Source: Chryseobacterium gwangjuense
GTDB taxonomy: Bacteria; Bacteroidota; Bacteroidia; Flavobacteriales; Weeksellaceae
Assembly: GCF_021311115.1 (NCBI RefSeq)
Contig: NZ_JAJTNP010000001.1
Coordinates: 124,001 to 188,000, forward strand
Reading direction: 5' to 3'
Length of the DNA stretch: 64,000 nucleotides
Numbering within the stretch: position 1 is the stretch's first letter; each line of letters begins with the position of its first letter. Under the pieces are notes generated by a model. The model ran no database searches. It was not told the origin of the DNA and saw only the letters and a program-made list of their open reading frames with translations. The position numbers and the translations under genes are program-made. Of the stretch, positions 41,078-49,653 are shown in pieces.

Positions 41078-43222
41078 ATGAAAAGAAAATTACTAACAGT
41101 TGCAGCTCTTGCATTGATGACATGTTCTGTATTCCAGGCACAGACATTTGTCTTTAACACCAATTCGGCGTGGAAATACAATGATAGCAATACAGCATTG
41201 GCAGATCAGTGGAAAAGTTCAAATTTTGATATTTCTACGTGGTCTCAAGGAAACGGACCTCTTGGATATGGAGATCCGGTAACGACTACGATTAATACCG
41301 GTCTTACTGCAGCATATTTTGCTAAAGATTTTACAGTAAATTTGAATGACCTTTCTGCTACAATGGAACTAGGAGTGATGAGAGATGACGGAATCGTGGT
41401 CTATCTGAATGGAGAAGAAGTAGTGAGAGACAATATGCCTACCGGCACAATTACTTTCAATACGTTTTCCAGTACAATAATTGACGGAGCTGCTGAAAGT
41501 GTGTATAATATTTTTTCTATTCCAAAATCTAAATTTGTAAACGGAAACAACAGAATTTCTATCGAATTGCATAACAGAAGCACAACAAGTTCTGACCTAA
41601 GATTAGATGCTTATCTAAAGACTGTTGTTACGACAACTCCGGTTCCGTGTAATGCGAATCATATCAGCTGCTTTACGTCTATCGTTCCAACGGCTCAAAC
41701 TAATAAATTAATTATTCCTACAGAACATAATTATCAGTTGATTTTAAAAGAAGGAGACAGTTATACAGAAGGAGGAGGATTAGTAGGAGGACAAAATGAC
41801 TTTACAGGGTATGTTCCGAAAAACGGAAGTGCTACCAACGGATATCTTTCTGTAAACCACGAAACGAATCCTGGAGGAGTTACAATGGCTGAAATCAATT
41901 ATAGTGCATCCACAAAACTTTGGCAATTAACTAAATCCAGAGCGGTAAGCTTCTCTGCTCCAAGTTTGGTTCAGACGATCAGAAACTGTTCAGGAGGAGT
42001 TACACCTTGGGGAACAATAGTTACTGCTGAAGAACAAACGACTTCAAGTGATGTGAATGCAGACGGAATGAAAGATTACGGTTGGTTGGTAGAAATCGAC
42101 CCTGCAACCGCTCAGGTAATTTCTCAAAATACAGATGGTTCTAAAGGGAAACTTTGGCAGATGGGAATTATGAATCACGAAAATGTAGTGGTCAATAATG
42201 CAGGAACTACAGCCTATTTCGGGGAAGATGGAGGAACCCATATGTTATATAAATATGTAATGGATACTCCGAACAATCTTTCTTCAGGAAATTTATATGT
42301 TTTAAAACTGGATCAGGGCTTAAGTAACGGAGATCCTGTAGCGACTACAGCAGTCTGGATTCAGGTTCCTAATAAGATAAAAGCTGACCAGAATAATACT
42401 ACCGCTTTAGCACAATCTTTGGGAGGAACTTCTTTCAACGGAATTGAAGATGTGGAAATAAGCCCGATCGATGGTAAAGTGTACTTTACGGCAAAAGGAT
42501 TGAACAAAGTGTACAGATTACAGGATAATGGAACTACTGTTTCTCAGGTTGAAACTTTCGTAGGAGGTCTTACCACCAATTATTCATTTACAACGGCTCA
42601 GGGAACAAAAACTGAAGCTTGGGGAGACGGAAACGATAACCTTACTTTTGATGAATTAGGAAATCTTTGGGTTCTTCAGGATGGTGGGAAAAACTACATT
42701 TGGGTAATTGCTCCGGATCATACTCAGGCAAATCCTAAAGTGAAATTATTCGCTTCTATGCCTGCAGGTTCAGAACCGACTGGTCTTACCTTTACACCGG
42801 ATCATAAATTTGGATTCTTCTCCATTCAGCATCCGGATGCAACGATTTCTACAGATGTTGATGCAACAGGAAATACAATCAATTACATTGGAAAATCTGC
42901 AACAATCGTAGTGGCTCTTAAAAATAACTTAGGAACTGCAGGATCTTTGGGAACCAGCGAAACTCATGCAGAAACTTCAGTGACAGTGGCTCCAAACCCA
43001 ACTTCAGGAATCGTAAAAATCAATTCTCCGAAAGGATTGAAAAACATTTCTGTAACGGCATACAGCATGGACGGTAAAATTGTATTTACTCAGAAATTCT
43101 CAGGAACGAACAATGCTTTAGATTTAAACTTTACAAAACAGCTTGAATCTTCAAGAGTTTTAGTTTTAAATATCGAAGCTGACGGAGGATTCCAGAAAAC
43201 GGTAAAACTTTTGAAAAAATAA
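41078..43222 (+). CDS. PhoX-like (DUF839) protein with T9SS sorting domain
   Basis: 714-residue protein. After a Sec signal peptide (to about residue 22, FQAQ) comes a beta-rich domain (about 23-190, with LGVMRDDGIVVYLNGEEVVRDN) like those in front of some phosphatases. Residues 195-630 form the PhoX/DUF839 propeller, with SVNHETNPGG, NCSGGVTPWGT, VTAEEQT, NHENVVV and FNGIEDVEISP. The last 75 residues (VAPNPTSGIVKINSP to VKLLKK) are a type A sorting domain for T9SS. PhoX proteins are Ca/Fe phosphatases usually exported by Tat; here export is by Sec and T9SS. Phosphatase activity is likely but not proven. Confidence 0.82.
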   Translation: MKRKLLTVAALALMTCSVFQAQTFVFNTNSAWKYNDSNTALADQWKSSNFDISTWSQGNGPLGYGDPVTTTINTGLTAAYFAKDFTVNLNDLSATMELGVMRDDGIVVYLNGEEVVRDNMPTGTITFNTFSSTIIDGAAESVYNIFSIPKSKFVNGNNRISIELHNRSTTSSDLRLDAYLKTVVTTTPVPCNANHISCFTSIVPTAQTNKLIIPTEHNYQLILKEGDSYTEGGGLVGGQNDFTGYVPKNGSATNGYLSVNHETNPGGVTMAEINYSASTKLWQLTKSRAVSFSAPSLVQTIRNCSGGVTPWGTIVTAEEQTTSSDVNADGMKDYGWLVEIDPATAQVISQNTDGSKGKLWQMGIMNHENVVVNNAGTTAYFGEDGGTHMLYKYVMDTPNNLSSGNLYVLKLDQGLSNGDPVATTAVWIQVPNKIKADQNNTTALAQSLGGTSFNGIEDVEISPIDGKVYFTAKGLNKVYRLQDNGTTVSQVETFVGGLTTNYSFTTAQGTKTEAWGDGNDNLTFDELGNLWVLQDGGKNYIWVIAPDHTQANPKVKLFASMPAGSEPTGLTFTPDHKFGFFSIQHPDATISTDVDATGNTINYIGKSATIVVALKNNLGTAGSLGTSETHAETSVTVAPNPTSGIVKINSPKGLKNISVTAYSMDGKIVFTQKFSGTNNALDLNFTKQLESSRVLVLNIEADGGFQKTVKLLKK

Positions 43223-43237
43223 ATCTTAATAATTCTG

Positions 43238-43272
43238 AGCTGCCGGTAATTAAAAACTACCGGTGGCTTTTT
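43238..43272 (+). terminator. Intrinsic terminator after the PhoX-like gene
   Basis: AGCTGCCGGTA (43238-43248) pairs with TACCGGTGGCT (43258-43268), two G-T wobbles, followed by T5. The next gene starts only 6 bases later. Confidence 0.8.
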
Positions 43273-43278
43273 CTCTTT

Positions 43279-44178
43279 ATGAAAAAACTGTTTTTCTCTA
43301 TTTTTCTTCTGCTACTTTCACAGGCAAAAGCTCAGATTGATCCTGTGAAATATCCCACTTATACCAATGTTGATGAGGCTTTGAAGAGTAAACAGATTGT
43401 TTACAGTATGAGTTTCAGAGGAAAAAAGATGTTTAATCTCCCGACAGAAATTCAAAAGCTGAATTCTATATTCTTTCTAAATTTAATGGAAAATAAGTTT
43501 GAGAAAATGGATGAATCAATTTTTGCATTAAAAGATTTGACGATTCTAAATTTGAATGAAAACAGTATTAAATTCATTCCGGATGATATTGCAGAACTTC
43601 AGAAGCTGGAAAGTTTTTCAATGAATTTAAATAGTTTGACAAGCGTTAATCCAAATCTGGCAAAACTTCAAAAATTAAAGGCTATTCACCTCGATGCCAA
43701 TAATCTGAATGTTTTTCCTGAAGCCTTATTACAAATTCCGAGTCTGGAAGAAATTAACTTACAGGGAAATCAGATCAGTTTTATTACTAAAGATTTAGAT
43801 GAAATTAAAAACTTAAAATCATTAAATCTTGCTTCTAATCAAATCAAAGATTTAGGAAACTTAGAATTTCCGAAACAATTAAAATATCTGGAATTGCAGC
43901 AAAATTCAATTTCAAAACTACCGGAAACTATGTTTCAGTCAAAAAGTCTGGAGTTTTTAAATGTAAGTCAGAACAAGATCAAAGAAATTTCACCCAAAGT
44001 AAAAGGGTTGAAGAATGTTGTCAGCATGAATCTGGCTAATAATGATTTAAAAGATCTTCCAATCGAATTTTCACAACTGAAAAATCTTAAAACATTAATA
44101 TTAACGGGCAATCCAATGGAAAAAACAACCATTGAAAAACTAAAAGCCATGATGCCGGAAACCCAAATTTATTTCTAA
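43279..44178 (+). CDS. Secreted leucine-rich-repeat protein
   Basis: 299-residue protein with a signal peptide (to residue 19, SQAKAQ). From about residue 60 to the end it is a run of roughly nine leucine-rich repeats of about 23 residues with the LxxLxLxxNxI pattern (for example LTILNLNENSIKFIPDDI, LKSLNLASNQIKDL, LEFLNVSQNKI). Such repeats form a curved binding surface for other proteins. There is no sorting domain or anchor. Partner and role are unknown. It is convergent with the SUI1 gene, with only 3 bases between stops and no terminator. Confidence 0.85.
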   Translation: MKKLFFSIFLLLLSQAKAQIDPVKYPTYTNVDEALKSKQIVYSMSFRGKKMFNLPTEIQKLNSIFFLNLMENKFEKMDESIFALKDLTILNLNENSIKFIPDDIAELQKLESFSMNLNSLTSVNPNLAKLQKLKAIHLDANNLNVFPEALLQIPSLEEINLQGNQISFITKDLDEIKNLKSLNLASNQIKDLGNLEFPKQLKYLELQQNSISKLPETMFQSKSLEFLNVSQNKIKEISPKVKGLKNVVSMNLANNDLKDLPIEFSQLKNLKTLILTGNPMEKTTIEKLKAMMPETQIYF

Positions 44179-44181
44179 AAT

Positions 44182-44505
44182 TTAGCCGCCGACTCTTTTA
44201 GTTTTATATCCCATTTCCTTAAGGATATTCATTATTTTATCACGATTATCCCCTTGAATGATAATCGTTCCATCCTTTTCAGAACCACCTATTCCAAGTG
44301 TGGTTTTTATTTTTTTTGAGATGTTCTTAAGCTCTTCTTCACTTCCTTCCCAACCTTCAACAATCGTTACCGGTTTACCGTTTCTGCCTTTTTTCTCAAA
44401 CTTACACACCAACGGCTCTTTCTGTTTGAACTGCTCTTCAGGCATCTCAAAATCCTGCTCATCATGATCAGGAAAAAGGTTCTTTAATTGATCTCTTAAA
44501 TCCAT
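44182..44505 (-). CDS. SUI1/eIF1-like translation factor (YciH family)
   Basis: 107-residue protein. The C-terminal two thirds match SUI1: KGRNGKPVTIVEGWEG, LKNISKKIKTTLGIGGSEKDGTIIIQGD and a final GYKTKRVGG. The GGS-x-KDG loop is the eIF1 signature. In bacteria YciH helps discriminate start codons under some conditions. The N-terminus (LRDQLKNLFPDHDE) is acidic. It is a single gene on the minus strand. Confidence 0.9.
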   Translation of the reverse strand: MDLRDQLKNLFPDHDEQDFEMPEEQFKQKEPLVCKFEKKGRNGKPVTIVEGWEGSEEELKNISKKIKTTLGIGGSEKDGTIIIQGDNRDKIMNILKEMGYKTKRVGG

Positions 44506-44564
44506 GAAACAAAATTAATAAAATTCTAAGAAAGAAAAGATAGTGTAGTTTTTCTCTTTTAGTC

Positions 44565-45302
44565 TTAATTAACCAAACTGATGTTATATATAGTTAATTT
44601 CTTTCTTTCTTTCTTTCTTAATTGTTTCTTTTTTAGTCTTCTATATTTTTTATACTCCGAATAGTTTTTGTTATTCAATATTGTAGCTGCACTCCAAGAG
44701 ACACCATCTCTAGTCCAGGAAAAATAGGGGACTTCTGTTATAAATTTTTCTCTATTTTTTTGATATTCAATTATTCTATCGATTTCAGTTACAAAGAAAT
44801 TTATTAAATCGGATTCATTAAATTTATCTTGAGAAGTTGGTGTCCAATAATGTTTATATGAATACGTTTTCTCGTTTTTAAATTCTATTGAGTAAGTAAT
44901 TCCGTCAAAACCGAATTTCCATTTTTCAATTTGTTTATCACTAGGGATTTCATTTATTTTTAGCGAATCAATAAGTTTTTTAATTTCATTAATTTGAGAT
45001 TTTGTCAAATCGATTTGTTTAATAAAGGTTTCTCCAGTTTTTTTACTATCCCATATCTCGTCTGCATAGATAAGATATTTATTAGATTCATCGGAAAGTT
45101 CTAAATAATATTTGCTAGAACTAAAGCGAAAGAAATTTTTGTTTTTTTCTGGATTAATAAGTTTTAATTTTTCAAGTATTGGTTTGTCATATTTAGAATA
45201 GTAAAGTGTATCACTGTCTTTTGTTAATTCATAACTTTTACTTTCTTGTCCGAATAGATTTATAGAAGAAATGCAAAAAAATAGAAAAAATATATGTTTC
45301 AC
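44565..45302 (-). CDS. Hypothetical secreted protein with tetranucleotide repeat near its end
   Basis: Not recognised. I place the start at GTG 45300-45302 (VKHIFFLFFCISSINLFGQ), a normal signal peptide. The open frame reaches a TTG at 45332, but that TTG is part of a -7 element TATATTTG (45330-45337, minus strand), so it cannot be the start. The mature part is Lys, Ser and Tyr rich with WKFGFDGITYSIEF and PYFSWTRDGVSWSAA. The C-terminal tail LRKKERKKL is encoded by five tandem TTTC units (plus strand 44598-44617). Function unknown. Confidence 0.7.
   Translation of the reverse strand: MKHIFFLFFCISSINLFGQESKSYELTKDSDTLYYSKYDKPILEKLKLINPEKNKNFFRFSSSKYYLELSDESNKYLIYADEIWDSKKTGETFIKQIDLTKSQINEIKKLIDSLKINEIPSDKQIEKWKFGFDGITYSIEFKNEKTYSYKHYWTPTSQDKFNESDLINFFVTEIDRIIEYQKNREKFITEVPYFSWTRDGVSWSAATILNNKNYSEYKKYRRLKKKQLRKKERKKLTIYNISLVN
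44598..44617. repeat. Tetranucleotide repeat (TTTC)5 inside a gene
   Basis: Five tandem TTTC units (GAAA on the coding strand) in the last 20 codons of the gene 44565-45302. A change by one unit would shift the frame of the C-terminal tail only. Confidence 0.85.
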
Positions 45303-45519
45303 TTTGGTTATTTGTAATTCATTATGTCTCAAATATACAAAGTTATAATACTAAAAGCATTAGAAATGTATTGTATAAATTAGGAGAATATTTTTACATT
45401 TTTTATTTTGGAATAAAAAATGCACCTAAAGTAAAAGTTAATAGTTACGATAATCTTTTCCATTTAAGATTAATAAAAAAAATAAATACTCCAAATTCTT
45501 CCATTCATTTCAAAATAAA

Positions 45520-45527
45520 TAAATTTG
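45520..45527 (+). promoter_or_regulatory. -7 element of gpmI
   Basis: TAAATTTG fits TAnnTTTG, 19 bases before the ATG. No clear -33 element. Confidence 0.5.
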
Positions 45528-45546
45528 TACTACAAAAGTTTACATA

Positions 45547-47088
45547 ATGTCGAAAAAAGCAATATTGGCAATCCTTGACGGATGGGGATTGGGAATGAAT
45601 CCGGACGTTTCAGCAATTGATAAAGCAAATACACCATTTATAGATAACTGTCTTAAAAATTTTCCTCACACAACGCTTGAAGCAAGTGGTTTGGCGGTAG
45701 GTTTACCAGCCGGACAAATGGGAAATTCTGAAGTAGGACACATGAATTTGGGGGCGGGGAGAGTCGTTTACCAAAATTTGGTAAAACTGAATATGGCTGT
45801 TGAAAACGGAACCCTTGGACAGGAAAAAATCATTCAGGATGCTTTCGAATATGCTAAAAAAGAAAACAAAAAAATACACTTTATCGGATTGGTTTCCAAT
45901 GGAGGAGTACATTCACATATCAATCACTTAAAAGGTCTTTTGACTGCTGCAAAAGAATTTGGATTAAACGAAAATGTTTTTGTTCATGCTTTTACAGACG
46001 GTCGTGACTGTGATCCGCTTTCAGGAAAAGGTTTTATAGAAGAACTTCAAAATCATATGGAAGCTACTACCGGAAAATTGGCGACAATTGTCGGAAGATA
46101 TTACGCAATGGACAGAGATAAAAGATGGGAGCGTGTAAAACTGGCTTATGATGCTTTGGTAGAAGGTGTTGGAGTAGAAACAACTAATGCGTTAGCTGCA
46201 ATTCAGGATTCTTACAATAATAATGTAACGGATGAATTCATCAAACCAATTATTTTAACGCAAACAACGGAAACTGGAAATATAGTTCCGGTTGCTAAAA
46301 TTATTAATGATGATGTTGTTATTTGTTTCAATTTCCGTACAGATAGAGGACGAGAGATCACAGAAGTGCTTTCTCAGAAGGATTTCCCGGATTTTTCTAT
46401 GAAAAAACTGAATCTTTATTATGTTACTTTAACGAACTATGATAAAACTTTCCAGAATGTACAGGTAGTTTTTGATGAGAATGTTCTTCAGGATACGATG
46501 GGAGAGGTGTTGGAAAGAAACCATAAAACACAGATCAGGATTGCAGAAACAGAGAAATATCCTCACGTTACCTTCTTCTTTTCAGGAGGCAGAGAAGCTG
46601 AGTTTATTGGTGAAAAAAGATTGCTTTGCCCAAGTCCGAAAGATGTTCCGACTTACGATCTAAAACCGGAAATGTCAGCGTATGACATTACCAATGCAAT
46701 CGTTCCTGAACTGGAAAATGGAACTGCTGATTTTGTTTGTTTGAATTTTGCAAACACAGATATGGTAGGTCATACAGGTGTTTTCTCAGCAGCAGTAAAA
46801 GCAGCGGAAGTTGTGGATTCTTGCATCGAAAAAGTAGCTACGGCGGCTTACGAAAACGGATATGCAGTGTTCATTTTGGCAGATCATGGGAATTCTGATG
46901 TAATGATTAATCCGGACGGAACACCAAATACACAGCATTCTACAAACTTAGTTCCATTTATTGTAATGGATAAAGAGCAGACTTGGAATTTAAAACCTGG
47001 GAAATTAGGAGATGTAGCTCCAACCATTTTAAAAGTAATGGGAGTAGATGCCCCGGAAGCAATGACAGGAGATATTTTAGTAAGCTAA
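45547..47088 (+). CDS. gpmI: 2,3-bisphosphoglycerate-independent phosphoglycerate mutase
   Basis: 513-residue two-domain glycolytic enzyme that interconverts 3- and 2-phosphoglycerate. The metal-binding ILDGWG (9-14), the phosphorylated Ser61 in GNSEVGH, HAFTDGRDCDP and the late NTDMVGHTG and ADHGNSD are all present. Length equals the family norm. It requires Mn and acts in the cytosol. It is monocistronic, with a -7 element upstream and a strong terminator downstream. Confidence 0.96.
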   Translation: MSKKAILAILDGWGLGMNPDVSAIDKANTPFIDNCLKNFPHTTLEASGLAVGLPAGQMGNSEVGHMNLGAGRVVYQNLVKLNMAVENGTLGQEKIIQDAFEYAKKENKKIHFIGLVSNGGVHSHINHLKGLLTAAKEFGLNENVFVHAFTDGRDCDPLSGKGFIEELQNHMEATTGKLATIVGRYYAMDRDKRWERVKLAYDALVEGVGVETTNALAAIQDSYNNNVTDEFIKPIILTQTTETGNIVPVAKIINDDVVICFNFRTDRGREITEVLSQKDFPDFSMKKLNLYYVTLTNYDKTFQNVQVVFDENVLQDTMGEVLERNHKTQIRIAETEKYPHVTFFFSGGREAEFIGEKRLLCPSPKDVPTYDLKPEMSAYDITNAIVPELENGTADFVCLNFANTDMVGHTGVFSAAVKAAEVVDSCIEKVATAAYENGYAVFILADHGNSDVMINPDGTPNTQHSTNLVPFIVMDKEQTWNLKPGKLGDVAPTILKVMGVDAPEAMTGDILVS

Positions 47089-47108
47089 AAACAACAATAT
47101 TGTTAAAG

Positions 47109-47143
47109 AAATGCCGTTATTGTTTCAATAATGGCATTTTTTA
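47109..47143 (+). terminator. Intrinsic terminator of gpmI
   Basis: AAATGCCGTTATTG (47109-47122) and CAATAATGGCATT (47126-47138) with one G-T wobble and a 3-base loop, then T6. Confidence 0.88.
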
Positions 47144-47200
47144 TGATTAATATCAGAAAGGGTTAACATAATATTATGTCTTAAATAATAAATAATATCC

Positions 47201-47208
47201 TATCTTTG
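47201..47208 (+). promoter_or_regulatory. -7 element of the acyl-ACP desaturase gene
   Basis: TATCTTTG, exact TAnnTTTG, 24 bases before the ATG. I see no TTG at the right -33 distance. Confidence 0.5.
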
Positions 47209-47232
47209 TAAATTAAAATCTAAATATATATA

Positions 47233-48213
47233 ATGTATCAAACGCTTGTAAGGAAAGAAGTAATGGGAATTTTGGGAAAGGAAGTTGGTTCTTTTCTGGA
47301 TAAGTTTTTAACGCCGATTGAAAAAATCTGGCAACCTTCAGATTACCTTCCGGATCCTTCAAGTGAAGATTTTAAACACGATTTAGAAGAAATTCAGACT
47401 TTTGCTCGTGAAATGCCTTATGATTTATTCGTAACATTGATCGGTGACTGTATCACAGAAGAAGCATTACCTTCTTACGAATCTTGGTTGATGGGTGTAG
47501 ACGGCATCGATCAGGAAGAGAAAGAAATAGGATGGGCAAACTGGGTAAGAGCGTGGACGGCTGAAGAAAACAGACACGGAGATCTTTTGAGCAAATATCT
47601 TTACTTGTGCGGAAGAGTGAATATGAGAGAAGTGGAAGTGACGACTCAATATCTAATCAATGATGGTTTCGATTTGGGAACAAGCATGGATCCATACAGA
47701 AATTTCGTGTATACAAGCTTTCAGGAAACGGCTACTAATATTTCTCACAGAAGAGTAGGAACATTGGCAAAGCAGTCAGGAAACGGAAAATTGGCTAAAA
47801 TGTGTGGAGTTATTGCTGCTGACGAAGCAAGACACGCAAAAGCTTATAAATATTTTGTAGCAAAAATTCTGGAAGTTGATCCTTCAGAAATGATTTTGGC
47901 ATTTGAAGATATGATGCGTAAAAAAATCGTGATGCCGGCTCACATGATGAGACAATCTGGTCAGAAAGCAGGTGAACTTTGGGGACATTTCTCAGATGCT
48001 GCTCAGAGATGTATGGTGTATACAGGACAGGATTATATCAATATCTTAAAAGATTTGTTAGATGAATGGAAAATAGAACACGTAAAAGGTCTTAATGAAA
48101 AAGCTGAAAAAGCTCAGGAATATCTAATGAAACTTCCTTCAAGACTTCAGAAAATTACAGACAGAATTTCAACACCAGATTTACAATTCCAGTTCAATTG
48201 GGTGAAAAGTTAG
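47233..48213 (+). CDS. Acyl-ACP desaturase (stearoyl-ACP desaturase type)
   Basis: 326-residue soluble di-iron enzyme. The two iron motifs are AEENRHGD (EExxH) and AADEARHAKAY (DExxH), with a further Glu in CITEEALPSYE. It would introduce a double bond into acyl-ACP with oxygen and a ferredoxin-type donor. The dicluster ferredoxin in this window is far away and no partner is linked. The length fits bacterial members that resemble the plant plastid enzyme. It has its own promoter and terminator. Confidence 0.9.
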   Translation: MYQTLVRKEVMGILGKEVGSFLDKFLTPIEKIWQPSDYLPDPSSEDFKHDLEEIQTFAREMPYDLFVTLIGDCITEEALPSYESWLMGVDGIDQEEKEIGWANWVRAWTAEENRHGDLLSKYLYLCGRVNMREVEVTTQYLINDGFDLGTSMDPYRNFVYTSFQETATNISHRRVGTLAKQSGNGKLAKMCGVIAADEARHAKAYKYFVAKILEVDPSEMILAFEDMMRKKIVMPAHMMRQSGQKAGELWGHFSDAAQRCMVYTGQDYINILKDLLDEWKIEHVKGLNEKAEKAQEYLMKLPSRLQKITDRISTPDLQFQFNWVKS

Positions 48214-48238
48214 TTCATATTTCATTAAATTATAAAGT

Positions 48239-48271
48239 TAAGAGTGCTAAGTATTTTTGGCACTCTTTTTA
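48239..48271 (+). terminator. Intrinsic terminator of the desaturase gene
   Basis: AGAGTGC (48241-48247) with GCACTCT (48260-48266), 12-base loop, then T5. The loop carries the -33 element of the next gene. Confidence 0.8.
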
Positions 48272-48284
48272 TTTCTTATCTTTG
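48256..48284 (+). promoter_or_regulatory. Promoter of the HAD gene, overlapping a terminator
   Basis: TTTG (48256-48259), 17 bases, TATCTTTG (48277-48284). Both elements match the consensus. The -33 box lies in the loop of the upstream terminator. Confidence 0.7.
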
Positions 48285-48305
48285 CACTTCTAAATCATAA
48301 TCGAA

Positions 48306-48737
48306 ATGATGAATAATAAAAAAATTGCGGTTGACTTTGACGGAACTATTGTAGACGATGCATATCCGGCGATCGGGAAACCGAAAATTTTTGCTTTTGA
48401 AACGTTAAAAAAACTTCAGGCTCAAGGGTACAGACTTATTTTATGGACTTATAGACACGGTCCGGCTTTGGATGAAGCAGTAGAATTTTGTCAGAAAAAC
48501 GGAATTGAATTTTATGCAATCAATTCAAGTTTTGAAGGAGAAGTTTTTGATTCGGCAACACAGTCCAGAAAATTAGATGCCGACTGGTTTATTGATGACC
48601 GAAATATAGGAGGCTTTCCGGGTTGGGGAGAAATCTACAACATTATTCAGGAAAGAATAGAATTTCGTGTAGAAGGCAAAGAGGTTTTGGCGTATTCAAA
48701 ACTAAAAAAAGAAAAGAAAAAAGGATTATTCTGGTAG
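48306..48737 (+). CDS. Small HAD-superfamily hydrolase, BT0820 type
   Basis: 143-residue HAD protein without a cap domain. Motif I is VDFDGTIV (nucleophile Asp and acid Asp), motif II LWTYRHG, and motif III/IV DWFIDDRN. Members of this short type from Bacteroides are called BT0820-like; the substrate is unknown to me, a phosphorylated small molecule being likely. The C-terminus is Lys-rich (SKLKKEKKKG). It starts MMN, so initiation at the second Met is also possible. It precedes an intergenic repeat and map. Confidence 0.8.
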   Translation: MMNNKKIAVDFDGTIVDDAYPAIGKPKIFAFETLKKLQAQGYRLILWTYRHGPALDEAVEFCQKNGIEFYAINSSFEGEVFDSATQSRKLDADWFIDDRNIGGFPGWGEIYNIIQERIEFRVEGKEVLAYSKLKKEKKKGLFW

Positions 48738-48746
48738 GAATATAAT

Positions 48747-48832
48747 AATGTAGTAATTTACCGATATAACAATCTGCCAATCAGGAAGTGCAAATAATTG
48801 CTACACTGATACACTGTTATATTGTTACATTT
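48747..48832. repeat. Imperfect palindromic intergenic repeat with 8-base periodicity (copy 2)
   Basis: Left arm units AATGTAGT, AATTTACC, GATATAAC, AATCTGCC repeat with an 8-base step; the right arm gives, as complement, AATGTAAC, AATATAAC, AGTGTATC, AGTGTAGC. It resembles the element at 10226-10313 in unit and layout and fills most of the gap before map. Confidence 0.65.
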
Positions 48833-48843
48833 TAAATTAGAAC

Positions 48844-49653
48844 ATGATTCAATTAAAAACAATAGACGAATTACGTCTTATGAAGCAGAGTGCTCAGTTG
48901 GTTTCAAGAACATTAGGAATGTTGGCTAAGGAAATCAAACCGGGAATTACCACTTTGTATTTAGATAAATTAGCACACGATTTTATTAAAGACCACGGTG
49001 CAGAACCTGCATTTTTAGGCTACGGAGGATTTCCGTATTCTTTGTGTATTTCACCCAACGAACAGGTGGTTCACGGTTTCCCAAGCAAAGAGGAGATTAA
49101 GGAAGGAGATGTACTTTCTGTAGACTGTGGAGCCATTTTAAATGGTTTCGTAGGAGATCATGCTTATACTTTTGAGATAGGAGAAGTAAAGCCTGAAACC
49201 AAAAAATTGATGAAAGTAGCTAAAGAATCCCTATATAAAGGAATCGAGCAGTGTATCAGAGGAAAGAGAATCGGAGATATTTCTCACGCGATTCAGGCTC
49301 ATTGTGAAAAAGAAGGTTACGGAGTCGTTAGAGAGCTTGTAGGACATGGCGTTGGAAGACAAATGCACGAAGATCCTCAGGTTCCGAATTACGGAAAACA
49401 AGGAAGCGGAAAAGTAATCAAAGACGGTTTAACCATTGCTATTGAACCGATGATCAATCTGGGTACTGAAAAAGTGAAATTTCATAATGATGGTTGGACA
49501 GTAACAACATTGGACAATCAGCCTTCTGCACATTTTGAACATGATATCGCTGTAATTAACGGAAAACCGGTGTTACTTTCTACATTCCAGTATATTTATG
49601 ATGCTTTGGGTATTGTGAGTGATGAAGAAAAGCCATTCCAATTGGATTTTTAA
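48844..49653 (+). CDS. map: Methionine aminopeptidase, type I
   Basis: 269-residue cytosolic enzyme that removes the initiator Met. The substrate His and metal ligands are visible in sequence: CISPNEQVVHG, DVLSVDCGAILNGFVGDHAYTF, GHGVGRQMHEDPQVPNYG, and TIAIEPMI. It has no zinc-finger extension. Its stop overlaps the start of the methyltransferase by one base (TAATG), so the two are translationally linked. Confidence 0.95.
   Translation: MIQLKTIDELRLMKQSAQLVSRTLGMLAKEIKPGITTLYLDKLAHDFIKDHGAEPAFLGYGGFPYSLCISPNEQVVHGFPSKEEIKEGDVLSVDCGAILNGFVGDHAYTFEIGEVKPETKKLMKVAKESLYKGIEQCIRGKRIGDISHAIQAHCEKEGYGVVRELVGHGVGRQMHEDPQVPNYGKQGSGKVIKDGLTIAIEPMINLGTEKVKFHNDGWTVTTLDNQPSAHFEHDIAVINGKPVLLSTFQYIYDALGIVSDEEKPFQLDF

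Noticed and set aside
45303-45332. Upstream TTG extension of the secreted-protein gene 44565-45302
   Set aside because: The TTG belongs to a TATATTTG promoter element, and the GTG at 45300-45302 gives a clean signal peptide.
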